Assembly: GCF_029893805.1 (NCBI RefSeq)
Contig: NZ_JARXYP010000002.1
Coordinates: forward strand, 5,642,001-5,706,000
From: Streptomyces sp. SAI-135
Lineage (GTDB): Bacteria > Actinomycetota > Actinomycetes > Streptomycetales > Streptomycetaceae
Direction of reading: 5' to 3'
DNA length: 64,000 nt
A program made the position numbers and the translations under genes. Positions 53,735-63,634 of the stretch are shown here, in pieces. Position 1 is the stretch's first letter, and each line of letters starts with the position of its first letter. The notes below the pieces were generated by a model. That model was not told where the DNA came from. It saw only the letters and a program-made list of their open reading frames with translations, and made no database searches.

Positions 53735-54196
53735 TCACTGGATGAGCCACTTGACCACCGCGTCCCCGTACTGCGCCGTCTGCCCGTAGAACGCCGTCAG
53801 GTCCCGGTGCGCCGCCGCGAACACCCCCCGCGCCTCCTGTTCCGCGGCCGCCCCGCCGTGTCTCGGCAGCAGTTCCTCGCGGGCGACCCGCCACAGGGAC
53901 TCGAAGTCCGCCGAGCCCAGGTACGACGAGACGCGGTTCGCCCGGGCCGCGGTCAGGACCAGGAACGGGGGCTTGTCGTGGTCGCCCGGGTAGACCGGGA
54001 GGCCCCCGAGAACCACCTCGGCGCCCTCGTAGAGGAGTTCGTGGTCCAGGTAGGACTTGTCCAGCACCTCCTCCCGGTGTCGTCCGATGCGTTCGCGTAC
54101 GGCGTCCCAGTCGTCCTCGAACAGCCGTTGCATCCAGTTGGCGCTGTTGCGCAGGGCCGAGGGCGGCACCGCGCGGAGGTGGAAGTAGTCGCTCAT
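53735..54196 (-). CDS. DUF1877 (YfbM) family protein
   Basis: A 153-residue soluble protein starting MSDYFHLRAVPPSALRNSANWMQRLFEDDW. The family pattern continues with LDKSYLDHELLYEG and PPFLVLTAARANRVSSYLG. DUF1877 proteins have a known fold but no known activity. It is a single gene convergent with 53061-53666. The 176-base gap to the next plus-strand gene shows a GAGAGGG site and no other motif. Confidence 0.85.
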   Translation of the reverse strand: MSDYFHLRAVPPSALRNSANWMQRLFEDDWDAVRERIGRHREEVLDKSYLDHELLYEGAEVVLGGLPVYPGDHDKPPFLVLTAARANRVSSYLGSADFESLWRVAREELLPRHGGAAAEQEARGVFAAAHRDLTAFYGQTAQYGDAVVKWLIQ

Positions 54197-54372
54197 CGAA
54201 GACAGGAGCGCACCGGAGGAGGGAATCGTCACTCCGGCGTCAACCGCGCTGCCGAGAGGGTCCTGTGACCGTCCGGGGAGGGTTGCGGCGAAGGTGCGTC
54301 GGTCCTGCACCGGTCCCGCCGAGGTGCCCCGAGGCGGGTGACGAAACGCCCCGCCCGAACGCTCTCTCCCTT

Positions 54373-54813
54373 GTGACCACTGATGTGACGGCTCATGCAA
54401 CTGCCCCTGCGACGGCCGGGGCGACCACCCGCCGGACCAGCCGCCCCGCCGCCGCGGCCAAACCCGTGCGGTGGGCCGCCGACGCCGTGTCGGCCCTGCG
54501 CGAGGGCGCCCGCGTCCGGCTCGACTACTCGGCGCAGAGCCTGTGGCGCGTCGACCGCCTGATCGAGGAGATCCGGCGGGAGGGAGCGCCGTACGCCGCC
54601 GTGGAGACCGTGCTGCGCGGGCTCGGCGCCTACGCCGGTGAGGTCGTCGTCCGCCAGGCCGGTGCCGAGTGGTGGACGAGCGGCGGCGAGCACTGGGTCC
54701 GTACGCCCGACGGACGGCTGTGGGACCCGGTGGACGAGGCCCGCCGCTGCTTCGCCGGTGACGGCTCGCTGCGGCTGCTGTGCCGCGACGCGACGGGTGC
54801 CGGGCGGCGCTGA
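54373..54813 (+). CDS. Hypothetical protein of about 146 residues
   Basis: The C-terminal ~110 residues look globular (RLDYSAQSLWRVDRLIEEIRREG, YAGEVVVRQAGAEWW, DGRLWDPVDEARRCFAGDGSLR) and are preceded by an Ala/Thr-rich stretch. I prefer GTG 54373. The region back to GTG 54265 has a better ribosome site (GAGAGGG) but much poorer codon usage, so the start is uncertain. No family is recognised. It is convergent with the amidase gene, with a terminator between. Confidence 0.65.
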   Translation: MTTDVTAHATAPATAGATTRRTSRPAAAAKPVRWAADAVSALREGARVRLDYSAQSLWRVDRLIEEIRREGAPYAAVETVLRGLGAYAGEVVVRQAGAEWWTSGGEHWVRTPDGRLWDPVDEARRCFAGDGSLRLLCRDATGAGRR

Positions 54814-54820
54814 ACGCACA

Positions 54821-54865
54821 ACGGGCGCCCGCCCTCCCCGCGATGCGGGGGGAGCGGACGCCCGT
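54821..54865. terminator. Bidirectional GC-rich terminator between convergent genes
   Basis: ACGGGCG...CCCTCCCCGC and GCGGGGGGAG...CGCCCGT form a long, slightly bulged stem with a GAT loop. It lies between the plus-strand gene ending at 54813 and the minus-strand amidase ending at 54892, so it serves both. Confidence 0.85.
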
Positions 54866-54891
54866 GCCGGTGGACGCGGCGCTGCGGAGGG

Positions 54892-57048
54892 CTACTTGAT
54901 GTAGACCAGGCCGTCCGTCGTGATCGTCGGGCGGCCGCTGGTGCCGACCACCACGATCTTGACGGTGTGCTTGGCGCTGCCGGACCAGGACTTGGTCCAG
55001 ATCGCGTCGCGGTACTTCGTGGTCGAGGACTTCAGGTCCACGGTCGCGACCTTGGTGCCGTCCACGTACACGTACGCCTGCCCGGAGGTGGACGCCCGCG
55101 AGACCACCCAGGCGGCGGACCGGCCGGTGAACGTCCAGGTCAGGCTCGCGCCCTTGGAACCGCTGGAGTACGACTTGCCGCCGAGGTAGCTGGTCGACGA
55201 ACGGGAGGTCCAGCTGCCGGACTTCGTCGCCGAGGTCTCCTGAAGGATCATCGGCGTGTAGGAGGGCGACGAGGTGCGGGTGTTGCCCGCGACGTCGTAC
55301 GCCTTCATCGACCAGGTGCTCGCGGTACCGGACTTGGCGGTGCGGCTGGAGCTGGTGGTGGTCGGGCCGAAGGTGGCCGTCGTCGGGGAGAGCAGGCTCA
55401 CCTGCTTCAGGGCCGCGTTGTCGGCGGCCTTCCAGCCGAGGGTGACCGGGACGGCGGTGGTGTTGACCGTGCCGGTGCGCAGGGTGATCTTCGGGGTGGT
55501 GGAGAAGGTCGGCGCGGTGGTGTCGGCGACGACGGTCAGCGCGGTCGTCGCGGGAGCGGTCTTGCCGGACTGGTGCACCGCCCGCACGGCGACCTTGTGG
55601 GTGCCCGCGGCCAGGGTCGTGCTCGCCGAGGTGGCCGTGCCCGCGGCGGTCGTGACGACCGTGCCGTCGACCAGCACCTCGAACTTCGAGATCAGCGAGC
55701 CCGGCGTGGTCGTCGACCACTTCACGGTGATCGCGCCCTTGGTGTAGTACGTCGAGCCGGACAGGGTCGCGCCGGTCAGCGAGGTGACCTTCAGGCCCTG
55801 CACCGGGCCGGCCGCCCAGGCGCGGATGGTCGGCAGCTGGCCGTAGAGGGAAGTGCCGGGGCACTCGGTGGCGTAGCCGTCACGGTGGCCGGAGATCCGG
55901 TTGAAGGTGTAGAGGCTGCCCGCGGTGAAGCTCGTACCGGCGAGGTTCTTCTGGGTGGCACCGGCCTTCAGCTGGACCGTCGTGCCGGGGTCGGCGCCGT
56001 ACTGGCCGAGCTTCCAGGCCGCGATGCGGGCGACCGAGGCGAGGGCGGCGTTCGAGGCGCCCGCCGAGGTGTACTCGCCGATGACGGCGATGCCGGTGGA
56101 CTCACGGTTCCACCCGTAGGTGTGGGCGCCCAGGACCGGCTGGTCGACGCCGCCCTTGCGGCCCTCGAAGATCGTGCCGCACTTGTCGACCAGGAAGTTG
56201 TAGCCGAGGTCGTTCCAGCCGTTGCCGCTGGGGGCCGGGGCGGTGTGGTACGCGTAGATGGCCCGCACGACCGACGCCGATTCGGCGCAGGTGTAGTCGT
56301 TCGACCCGGTCGTGTGATGGACGAAGACGGCCTTCACATCCGCGTTGTACTCCGACGGGTCGGGGCTCAGCGACTCGTCGGCGCCCCAGTCGGCGCGCGA
56401 GACGATCGGCGGCTCGGGAACCGTGGACGCCGGGGCGGTGGGCGTGGTGGTGGGCGAGGGGCTCGGGGTCACGTCCTCCGTGTAGGCCGCCGGCTCGGTC
56501 GTGGCGCCGGCCGCCTCGGCGGCGGTCACGCCCGGGTCGACCAGGTTGACCTTGAGACCCGAGGGCAGTCCGGCGCTGGTGGTGCCGTCCTCGTGGACGA
56601 CCTGGACCTCGACACCGTCCGAGGGGCCCACCCACAGCGGTTCGGACGCGCCGCGTGCCCCGGCCCGCTCGTCGGCGTCCTCCACCGGGTCCGCGTCCGT
56701 CTCCAGGTCCTGCCAGGACGTCCACGCGCCGGTGTCGACGCTGCGGGTGCGCACCTGCGCCTTGCCGTCGAGCCGCTTGGTCGCCCCCGTCCAGGAGATG
56801 CCGAGCAGCGAGAACTGCTTGGTCTCGGTGCGCGGCAGCTCGCGCTCGCCGGTCTCGGGAGCCTTCAGCGCGAGGTTGTAGACCTTCACCGGCCGCTCGG
56901 ACTGCGGATCCCCCGCGGTGTCGGCCGACGGACTGGCGACGGCGTAGGTCGCGATGCCGCCGCCTCCCAGAACCACCGCACCGAGCGTCAGCCACGCCCG
57001 CCGCTTCATGCTCAGCGGTCTGTACGCACGGCTATTACGACGACTCAC
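54892..57048 (-). CDS. Secreted N-acetylmuramoyl-L-alanine amidase (PGRP type)
   Basis: GTG at 57048 has AGGGGTGGGG upstream; 718 residues. It has a signal helix (AWLTLGAVVLGGGGIATYAVA), an N-terminal domain typical of Streptomyces amidases (about 45-200), a Pro/Thr/Ser linker, the PGRP/Amidase_2 domain (about 225-400), then Fibronectin-type repeats and a C-terminal wall- or sugar-binding-like domain. Zinc ligands appear in VFVHHTTGSN, GAHTYGWN and ISGHRDGYATECPG (His, His, Cys). It cuts the bond between muramic acid and the stem peptide. It is divergent from an ECF sigma gene with 277 bases between starts. Confidence 0.9.
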   Translation of the reverse strand: MSRRNSRAYRPLSMKRRAWLTLGAVVLGGGGIATYAVASPSADTAGDPQSERPVKVYNLALKAPETGERELPRTETKQFSLLGISWTGATKRLDGKAQVRTRSVDTGAWTSWQDLETDADPVEDADERAGARGASEPLWVGPSDGVEVQVVHEDGTTSAGLPSGLKVNLVDPGVTAAEAAGATTEPAAYTEDVTPSPSPTTTPTAPASTVPEPPIVSRADWGADESLSPDPSEYNADVKAVFVHHTTGSNDYTCAESASVVRAIYAYHTAPAPSGNGWNDLGYNFLVDKCGTIFEGRKGGVDQPVLGAHTYGWNRESTGIAVIGEYTSAGASNAALASVARIAAWKLGQYGADPGTTVQLKAGATQKNLAGTSFTAGSLYTFNRISGHRDGYATECPGTSLYGQLPTIRAWAAGPVQGLKVTSLTGATLSGSTYYTKGAITVKWSTTTPGSLISKFEVLVDGTVVTTAAGTATSASTTLAAGTHKVAVRAVHQSGKTAPATTALTVVADTTAPTFSTTPKITLRTGTVNTTAVPVTLGWKAADNAALKQVSLLSPTTATFGPTTTSSSRTAKSGTASTWSMKAYDVAGNTRTSSPSYTPMILQETSATKSGSWTSRSSTSYLGGKSYSSGSKGASLTWTFTGRSAAWVVSRASTSGQAYVYVDGTKVATVDLKSSTTKYRDAIWTKSWSGSAKHTVKIVVVGTSGRPTITTDGLVYIK

Positions 57049-57061
57049 TACCCCACCCCTG

Positions 57062-57135
57062 AAATCGGTCACAGACCTTGAATTCGGTCACAGAAACACC
57101 ACCTGTCTCACAGGTGGCACTCGTACAGCGTACGA
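57062..57135. promoter_or_regulatory. Cluster of repeats upstream of the amidase gene
   Basis: Three ordered elements lie just before the amidase start. TCGGTCACAGA occurs twice (57065-57075 and 57084-57094), 19 bases apart. A perfect inverted repeat CCACCTGT/ACAGGTGG spans 57099-57117. TCGTAC/GTACGA with a three-base centre spans 57121-57135. Any may be an operator for the amidase or the divergent ECF gene. Binding proteins are unknown. Confidence 0.5.
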
Positions 57136-57325
57136 ACACTGCCAGGCGTCACAGGAGTTCGAGGCGGGGTGCCCTGAATGTCCGACCTGCTGTGACACTT
57201 CTGTGAGGTCCGGCGCTGTTGACCGTGGGGGACATGGGCAAGGGCGACCGTGCCGGACGGTGCGGAATCGCCACGAACCGGTACGGACGGGAAAGTTCTT
57301 GGGCCAGGGAGGGGAACCCCGCCGC

Positions 57326-57916
57326 GTGCAGGCGTACGACGGGGAACTGGGCGCGGCCGTGGCACGGGCCCAGGAAGGCGACGAGGCCGCCTTCGCGGTC
57401 GCCTACCGGCTGGTGCAGCCCGGACTGCTCGGGTATCTGCGCGGGCTGGTCGGGGAGGACGCGGAGGACGTGGCGTCGGACGCGTGGCTGGAGATCGCCC
57501 GGGACCTGGGCCGGTTCAGGGGGGACGGGCCGGGCTTCCGGGGCTGGACCGCGACCATCGCCCGGCACCGGGCCCTGGACCATCTGCGCCGGCAGAAGGT
57601 GCGGCCCCGGTCGGCGGCGCTGGAGCAGGACATGCTGGACCTGCCCGGCCCGTACAGCACACACGACCAGGCGCTGGAGTCCCTCTCCACCGAGTACGCC
57701 CTTGACCTGGTCCGGGGGCTGCCGCGGGACCAGGCCGAGGCGGTGCTGCTGCGGGTGGTGGTCGGACTGGACGGCCCCGCCGCCGCCCGGGTCCTCGGCA
57801 AGCGGCCCGGCGCGGTGCGCACCGCGGCGTACCGGGGGCTGAAGCGGCTGGCGCGCCAACTGGGCGTCGAGAGTGTGACGGATGACAGCCCCCGGACGCT
57901 GGGGGAGTCGACATGA
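57326..57916 (+). CDS. ECF sigma factor (first of two tandem paralogous systems)
   Basis: GTG at 57326 after AGGGAGGGG; 196 residues. Region 2 is AAFAVAYRLVQPGLLGYLRGLVGEDAEDVASDAWLEIARDL. Region 4 is LPRDQAEAVLLRVVVGLDGPAAARVLGKRPGAVRTAAYRGLKRLA. It is closely similar to the second sigma factor at 59074-59736, sharing DQAEAV.LRVVVGL and LGKRPGAVRTAA.RGLKRLA. A membrane protein gene follows within 37 bases. The start codon lies 12 bases past the ribosome site, a little far, so the start could be off slightly. Confidence 0.9.
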   Translation: MQAYDGELGAAVARAQEGDEAAFAVAYRLVQPGLLGYLRGLVGEDAEDVASDAWLEIARDLGRFRGDGPGFRGWTATIARHRALDHLRRQKVRPRSAALEQDMLDLPGPYSTHDQALESLSTEYALDLVRGLPRDQAEAVLLRVVVGLDGPAAARVLGKRPGAVRTAAYRGLKRLARQLGVESVTDDSPRTLGEST

Positions 57917-57952
57917 CAGGTGAGCACCACCTCGGACAGGGACGGACACGGC

Positions 57953-58750
57953 ATGGGTGACGAGCGGAACGGCGAGGCCCCCGGCCGCCGGCGTGCGCGC
58001 CCGGAGGAGACCGTGCGCGGCCGGGAGCAGTCGTACGGCCCTGAGTCCCGGTACGACGACAGCCCCCTGGAGGCGCTGCTCGCCGCGGCCCTGCGCGGGG
58101 GGAAGGCCGAGGACGAGGCGGAGCGGCGCGCCGTGGCCGCGTTCCGGGCGGCGCGCGACGCGGGGACGCACCGGGCGCGGACGCGGCGGCGGGACGACTG
58201 GCGCCCCCGCGAGCGGCGCCGGGCGCGCTCACTGAAGGCGACGCTCTGTGTCCTGCTCGGCAGCCTGACCCTCGGCGGGGTCGCCTACGCGGCCATCGGC
58301 TCGGTGGGCGGCGGTCCTGACCAGGGCGCGGTGGGCGGCAGGGACGTGCGCCCGAGCGTCTCGGCGGGCACGTCGGCCGGGTCGCCCGGGGGCGCGCGGC
58401 CGTCCGCGTCCGTCCCCGCCGAGCGCCCGTCCACCGCGAAGGACACGCTCGCGCACTGCCGTGCGTACGAGAAGCTCCGGGGCCGCGGCGAAGCGCTGGA
58501 CGCCACGGCGTTCCAGCGGCTGGTGACGGCGGCCGGCGGCGAGGGCGCCGTGAGCGCCTACTGCACCGCGTTGACGGACGCGGCCGACGCGAAGGGTGCT
58601 GCGGGCGAGAACGGCGCGGGCAACGCGAACGGCGGAGGGAACGCGAACAGCGGGGGCAACGCCGGGGACGCGGGCGGCGCGCAGTCCGGGAGCCGGCAGG
58701 GCACGAGCGGCCAGTCGAACGCGGGCGGGAACAAGTCCGGGAAACAGTGA
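57953..58750 (+). CDS. Membrane protein paired with ECF sigma factor, Gly/Asn-rich outer tail
   Basis: ATG at 57953 (AGGGACGG upstream) gives 265 residues; GTG 57920 is an alternative start. The cytoplasmic N-terminal part (about 1-90) is charged (ALLAAALRGGKAEDEAERRAVAAFRAARDAG). One transmembrane helix follows (ATLCVLLGSLTLGGVAYAAIG), then a Ser/Pro linker, a small outer motif with two cysteines (HCRAYEKLRGRGEALDATAFQRLV to YCTAL), and a Gly/Asn/Ala-rich tail. Topology and coupling to the sigma gene suggest an anti-sigma factor. The paralogue is 59736-60836. Confidence 0.8.
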   Translation: MGDERNGEAPGRRRARPEETVRGREQSYGPESRYDDSPLEALLAAALRGGKAEDEAERRAVAAFRAARDAGTHRARTRRRDDWRPRERRRARSLKATLCVLLGSLTLGGVAYAAIGSVGGGPDQGAVGGRDVRPSVSAGTSAGSPGGARPSASVPAERPSTAKDTLAHCRAYEKLRGRGEALDATAFQRLVTAAGGEGAVSAYCTALTDAADAKGAAGENGAGNANGGGNANSGGNAGDAGGAQSGSRQGTSGQSNAGGNKSGKQ

Positions 58751-58768
58751 CCCGGGGCGGCCGAGGCA

Positions 58769-58810
58769 ACGGCCGGGGCCGCCACCCCCCACAGGAGAGG
58801 CCCCGGCCGT
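58769..58810. terminator. Terminator after the first ECF operon
   Basis: ACGGCCGGGGCC (58769-58780) and GGCCCCGGCCGT (58799-58810) are perfect 12-base complements around an 18-base loop, 18 bases after the stop at 58750. It separates the two ECF operons, so each has its own promoter. Confidence 0.85.
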
Positions 58811-59073
58811 CGCGCGGCACGGGCCGCGCGGCGGCCCGTACTTCCTTCAGCGTCATGAGTGCGGTTTCTGTCACACCCCGCAGGACCGCCTCCGGATCAC
58901 GAGCTCGTTGCATTTTGTACGGACATGGACGAGCAGCGGTTTCAGGTCGTAACGTGCCTTTCGCGCCGGGCGCGGAAGTTGAATGATCAACGCGACTCTC
59001 GAACGATCACCACAACCCCTCGACGGCTCGAAGCGGCGACCATCGATCGCGACCACGTATTGAGGATTCACGG
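58811..59073 (+). other. Promoter region of the second ECF operon
   Basis: This stretch is noticeably richer in A/T than the surrounding genes (around 58900-59060). It contains TTGCATTTTGTACGG near 58912 and GTTGA/TCAAC (58978-58991) as a short inverted repeat. I find no convincing ECF -35/-10 pair shared with the first operon, and no credible small gene. Confidence 0.5.
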
Positions 59074-59736
59074 GTGCTGGGGGACGACGCGGAGTTGACT
59101 GCCGCGGTGCTTGCGGCACAGGACGGGGACGAGACCGCGTTCCGGACTGTGTACCGCGCGGTGCACCCGCGGCTGCTCGGATACGTCCGGACGCTGGTCG
59201 GTGATCCGGACGCCGAGGACGTGGCCTCCGAGGCCTGGCTCCAGATAGCCCGTGACCTGGACCGTTTCGAGGGGGACGCGGACCGGTTCCGCGGCTGGGC
59301 GGCGCGGATAGCCCGCAACCGCGCCCTCGACCACATCCGGATGCGCGGCCGCCGCCCCGCCATCGGCGGTGACGAGACCGAGCTGACCGGGAAGCCCGCC
59401 GAGTCGGACACCGCGGGCGAGGCCATCGAGGCGCTGGCCACCGACACCACGCTCTCGCTCATCGCCCGGCTGCCCCAGGACCAGGCCGAGGCCGTGGTGC
59501 TGCGGGTGGTGGTCGGCCTTGACGCCAAGACCGCCGCCCAGACCCTCGGCAAGCGGCCCGGCGCGGTACGGACGGCCGCGCACCGGGGTCTGAAACGGCT
59601 CGCCGAGCTCCTCGGCGAGGATCCGGAATCGGCCGGTGTGCTCGACGCCCTGCCGCCGCAGCGAGAACCGCAGAACCGTGCGGTGACGTCCGCGAGTGTG
59701 ACGCATACGCGTCCGCGGACGCAGAAGGACATGTGA
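59074..59736 (+). CDS. ECF sigma factor (second of two tandem paralogous systems)
   Basis: A 220-residue sigma factor beginning at GTG 59074. Region 2: FRTVYRAVHPRLLGYVRTLVGDPDAEDVASEAWLQIARDLDRF. Region 4: LPQDQAEAVVLRVVVGLDAKTAAQTLGKRPGAVRTAAHRGLKRLAELL. A C-terminal tail of about 35 residues follows region 4. Its stop overlaps the next gene's ATG as TGATG. Clear paralogue of 57326-57916, with the same partner-gene layout. Confidence 0.92.
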   Translation: MLGDDAELTAAVLAAQDGDETAFRTVYRAVHPRLLGYVRTLVGDPDAEDVASEAWLQIARDLDRFEGDADRFRGWAARIARNRALDHIRMRGRRPAIGGDETELTGKPAESDTAGEAIEALATDTTLSLIARLPQDQAEAVVLRVVVGLDAKTAAQTLGKRPGAVRTAAHRGLKRLAELLGEDPESAGVLDALPPQREPQNRAVTSASVTHTRPRTQKDM

Positions 59737-60836
59737 TGGCCGACGAGAGCTACAGGTGGCTGGACCTCGAGACCGCGGAGCGGCTGCTGCGCGGCGAGTC
59801 ACTGGAAGCTGTCGACGAGGCCGCCCGTGACCAGGCCGAGCGGCTGGCGAAAACGCTGGACGCGCTGACCGTCGAACCCGCTCCGACCAGCGGCGGACTG
59901 CCCGGTGAGGAGGCCGCGCTGGCCGCGTTCCGCAAGGTGCGCGCGGAGCGTGCGGACGACTGGGTGAGCCCGCCCGTGCGGGGCCGGCACCGGGGCGCGG
60001 CCGGTTCCGCCGACGCCGGTCTGGTGCGCATCGGCGCCCCGGAGGCGGGGGCCGGGCGTCCCCGTCGGCGGCGTCCCGCGCACCTCGCGCTGGCCGCCGT
60101 GCTGACCGTCGGGATGGTGGGCGGGGTGGCCGCCGCGGCCGGAATCGGAGTCCTGCCGCACTTCGGGAACGGCGAACCGGAACCCGCGGCGTCGGTGTCG
60201 GCCGCCACCACCCCGGACCACCCGCTCGTCTCGCCGTCGACCCCGGCCCCGCAGGCCGTGCCCTCGCCCGGGGGCTCCCCGTCCAGTGGGAGCGGCTCCC
60301 GGGACACGGCACGCGGCGGCACCGGCGCGACGCCCGGCAAGGGCTCCGAAGGGCCGGGCGTACGGCCTCGCGGCGACTGGAACGGAGCCGCCTCGGCCTG
60401 CCGGGACGTGCGCGCGGGCAAGAAGCTCGACCCGGTCCGCAAGCGCGCCCTGGAGGGTGCGGCGGGCGGTTCCTCGCAGGTGTGGAAGTACTGCAAGGGA
60501 GTGCTGGCCGGCGCCGACCCCCAGAGCGGTGACGTCAGGTCCGCCCCCGACGACCACAAGGGCGACGGCAAGGGCGACGACAGCGGCGACCACGAGGACA
60601 GCGACAAGAGCGGCGGCGGGCACGGCCGGGGCGGGAACGGCGGCCACGGCGGGAATGGCGGCCACGGCGGGAAGGGCAGCCACGGCGGGAAGGGCGGGAA
60701 CGGCAACCAGTTCACGTCCCCCCGCAAGAACCACCACGCCCCCGACGGCGGCACCACCTCCGCCGCCCCGCTCGCCACACCCCGGGCAACGATGTCACCC
60801 GACCCCCGCCCGAGCCCGTCGTACAGCGCGCTTTGA
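59736..60836 (+). CDS. Membrane protein paired with second ECF sigma factor, Gly/His-rich outer tail
   Basis: A 366-residue protein coupled to the sigma gene. The N-terminal cytoplasmic part (about 1-105) starts DESYRWLDLETAERLLRGE and contains AALAAFRKVRAERADDW, parallel to the paralogue. It has a transmembrane helix (HLALAAVLTVGMVGGVAAAAG), a Ser/Pro linker, an outer motif with two cysteines (ACRDVRAGKKLDPVRKRALEGAAG to YCKGVL), and a long tail rich in Gly/His/Asp (units like GGHGGNGGHGGKGSHGG). The His-rich tail could bind metal. Probable anti-sigma factor by position and topology. Confidence 0.82.
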   Translation: MADESYRWLDLETAERLLRGESLEAVDEAARDQAERLAKTLDALTVEPAPTSGGLPGEEAALAAFRKVRAERADDWVSPPVRGRHRGAAGSADAGLVRIGAPEAGAGRPRRRRPAHLALAAVLTVGMVGGVAAAAGIGVLPHFGNGEPEPAASVSAATTPDHPLVSPSTPAPQAVPSPGGSPSSGSGSRDTARGGTGATPGKGSEGPGVRPRGDWNGAASACRDVRAGKKLDPVRKRALEGAAGGSSQVWKYCKGVLAGADPQSGDVRSAPDDHKGDGKGDDSGDHEDSDKSGGGHGRGGNGGHGGNGGHGGKGSHGGKGGNGNQFTSPRKNHHAPDGGTTSAAPLATPRATMSPDPRPSPSYSAL

Positions 60837-60871
60837 CCGCTGCGGCACCTCGCCGACCTGCGCTTTTCCCG

Positions 60872-60897
60872 CCCACCGTGATGTCTGTCGCGGTGGG
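60872..60897. terminator. Possible hairpin after the second ECF operon
   Basis: CCCACCG (60872-60878) pairs with CGGTGGG (60891-60897) over a 12-base loop, 36 bases after the stop at 60836. The rest of the gap up to the L,D-transpeptidase end at 61093 holds the 9-base repeat at 61049 and nothing else I can name. Confidence 0.55.
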
Positions 60898-61048
60898 TGT
60901 GACGTTTTCGGGGTCTGCGGCGCAGTACTGAGTGAGCCGACTGGTCATCGGCCGTCGCACAGAGCCGGGGTTCCCCCCGTACCTACGGCTCGTGCACCTG
61001 GCGCGGGCGGGACACGTTCCCCCGGTCCCGTCCGCGCCCCTCACTCCT

Positions 61049-61093
61049 CGCGGAAGTCGCGGAACCCACGGAACCCGCGGAACCCGCGGAACT
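61049..61093 (+). repeat. 9-bp tandem repeat, five copies
   Basis: Five consecutive units of the form CGCGGAACC, starting at 61049, 61058, 61067, 61076 and 61085, with small variations. The last unit runs into the stop codon of the L,D-transpeptidase gene. In the antisense reading frame they would encode GFR repeats, but the frame is past the stop. Confidence 0.85.
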
Positions 61094-61929
61094 CACCAGT
61101 GCACGACGACCTTGTCGCCGTTCCGCACCTGGGCGAACAGGTCCGCGATCGCCGCCTCGTCGCGGACGTTGACGCAGCCGTGGGAGCCGCCCGCGTATCC
61201 GCGGGCGGCGAAGTCGGCCGAGTAGTGCACCGCCTGGCCGCCGCTGAAGAACATGGCGTACGGCATCGGGGAGTCGTAGAGCGTCGACACATGGTGGCGT
61301 GACTTCCAGTAGACGCTGAACACGCCCTCACGGGTGGGGGTGCCCACCGAGCCGAAGCGGACCGGCACGGTCGTGAGCGTCCGTCCGTCGATCATCCAGC
61401 GCAGCGTGCGGCTGGTCTTGCTGATGCACAGCACCCGTCCGGTCAGACAGCGCGCGTCGGGCGCGTCGGCCGGCTGGCCGCCCATCAGATACAGCTCCCA
61501 CTTGCCCGGCTCATGGGTCATGGCCTTCAGCCGCTTCCAGGTGACCGTGTCGGTCTTCCCCGTCCTGGGCAGCCCGCGCTTTCCCTGGAACCCCTTCACC
61601 GCCCGCTCGGTGAGATCGTCGTACGAGCCCGTGGGGCCGTCGTAGAGCCAGGCCACCTGACGCAGCCGGGCCTGCACCTCCCGTACGTCCCGGCCGGTGT
61701 CGCCCCGCGACCACAGGACGGTGGGCGCAGCGGCCGGGGCCGACGGGGTCGTCGCAGAGGGCTTCGGGTCGTCGTCCGCCGGCGGCGTGCTGTGGTCCGG
61801 GACCTCGATCCGCACCGGCAGACGCCGCTTGCCGTCCCCGTCCCCGTCGGCGGTCTGCACCGTGCAGCCGCAGGCCGTCACCAGGACCAGCAGCGCGGCG
61901 AACGATCTCCCCATGCCCGTACTACGCAT
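61093..61929 (-). CDS. L,D-transpeptidase lipoprotein with peptidoglycan-binding domain
   Basis: ATG at 61929 follows GGGGGTCCGG; 278 residues. The lipobox is VTAC (Cys20). After a Pro/Asp/Ala linker comes a PG_binding_1 domain ([41 protein letters not shown]), then a YkuD/L,D-transpeptidase domain with the catalytic motif [15 protein letters not shown] (His, Gly, Cys). It makes 3-3 cross-links or trims cell-wall peptides outside the membrane and is not inhibited by most penicillins. It is convergent with the second ECF operon and divergent from the mutase gene. Confidence 0.93.
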   Translation of the reverse strand: MRSTGMGRSFAALLVLVTACGCTVQTADGDGDGKRRLPVRIEVPDHSTPPADDDPKPSATTPSAPAAAPTVLWSRGDTGRDVREVQARLRQVAWLYDGPTGSYDDLTERAVKGFQGKRGLPRTGKTDTVTWKRLKAMTHEPGKWELYLMGGQPADAPDARCLTGRVLCISKTSRTLRWMIDGRTLTTVPVRFGSVGTPTREGVFSVYWKSRHHVSTLYDSPMPYAMFFSGGQAVHYSADFAARGYAGGSHGCVNVRDEAAIADLFAQVRNGDKVVVHW

Positions 61930-62036
61930 CCGGACCCCCTGTCGTCTCACCGGCATCCCTGAGATGTCTCCCCCCGGACGGCCGGTTGCGAACGACCCGG
62001 CGGCGCTTCGCCCGGGACCGCAATACGGTGGTGGGC

Positions 62037-63617
<1,581 letters not shown>

Positions 63618-63634
63618 ATGCGACACTCGTCAGC

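Noticed and set aside
58925-59098. Possible 57-codon gene between the two ECF operons
   Set aside because: Overlaps the second sigma start, has mixed codon usage and no ribosome site.
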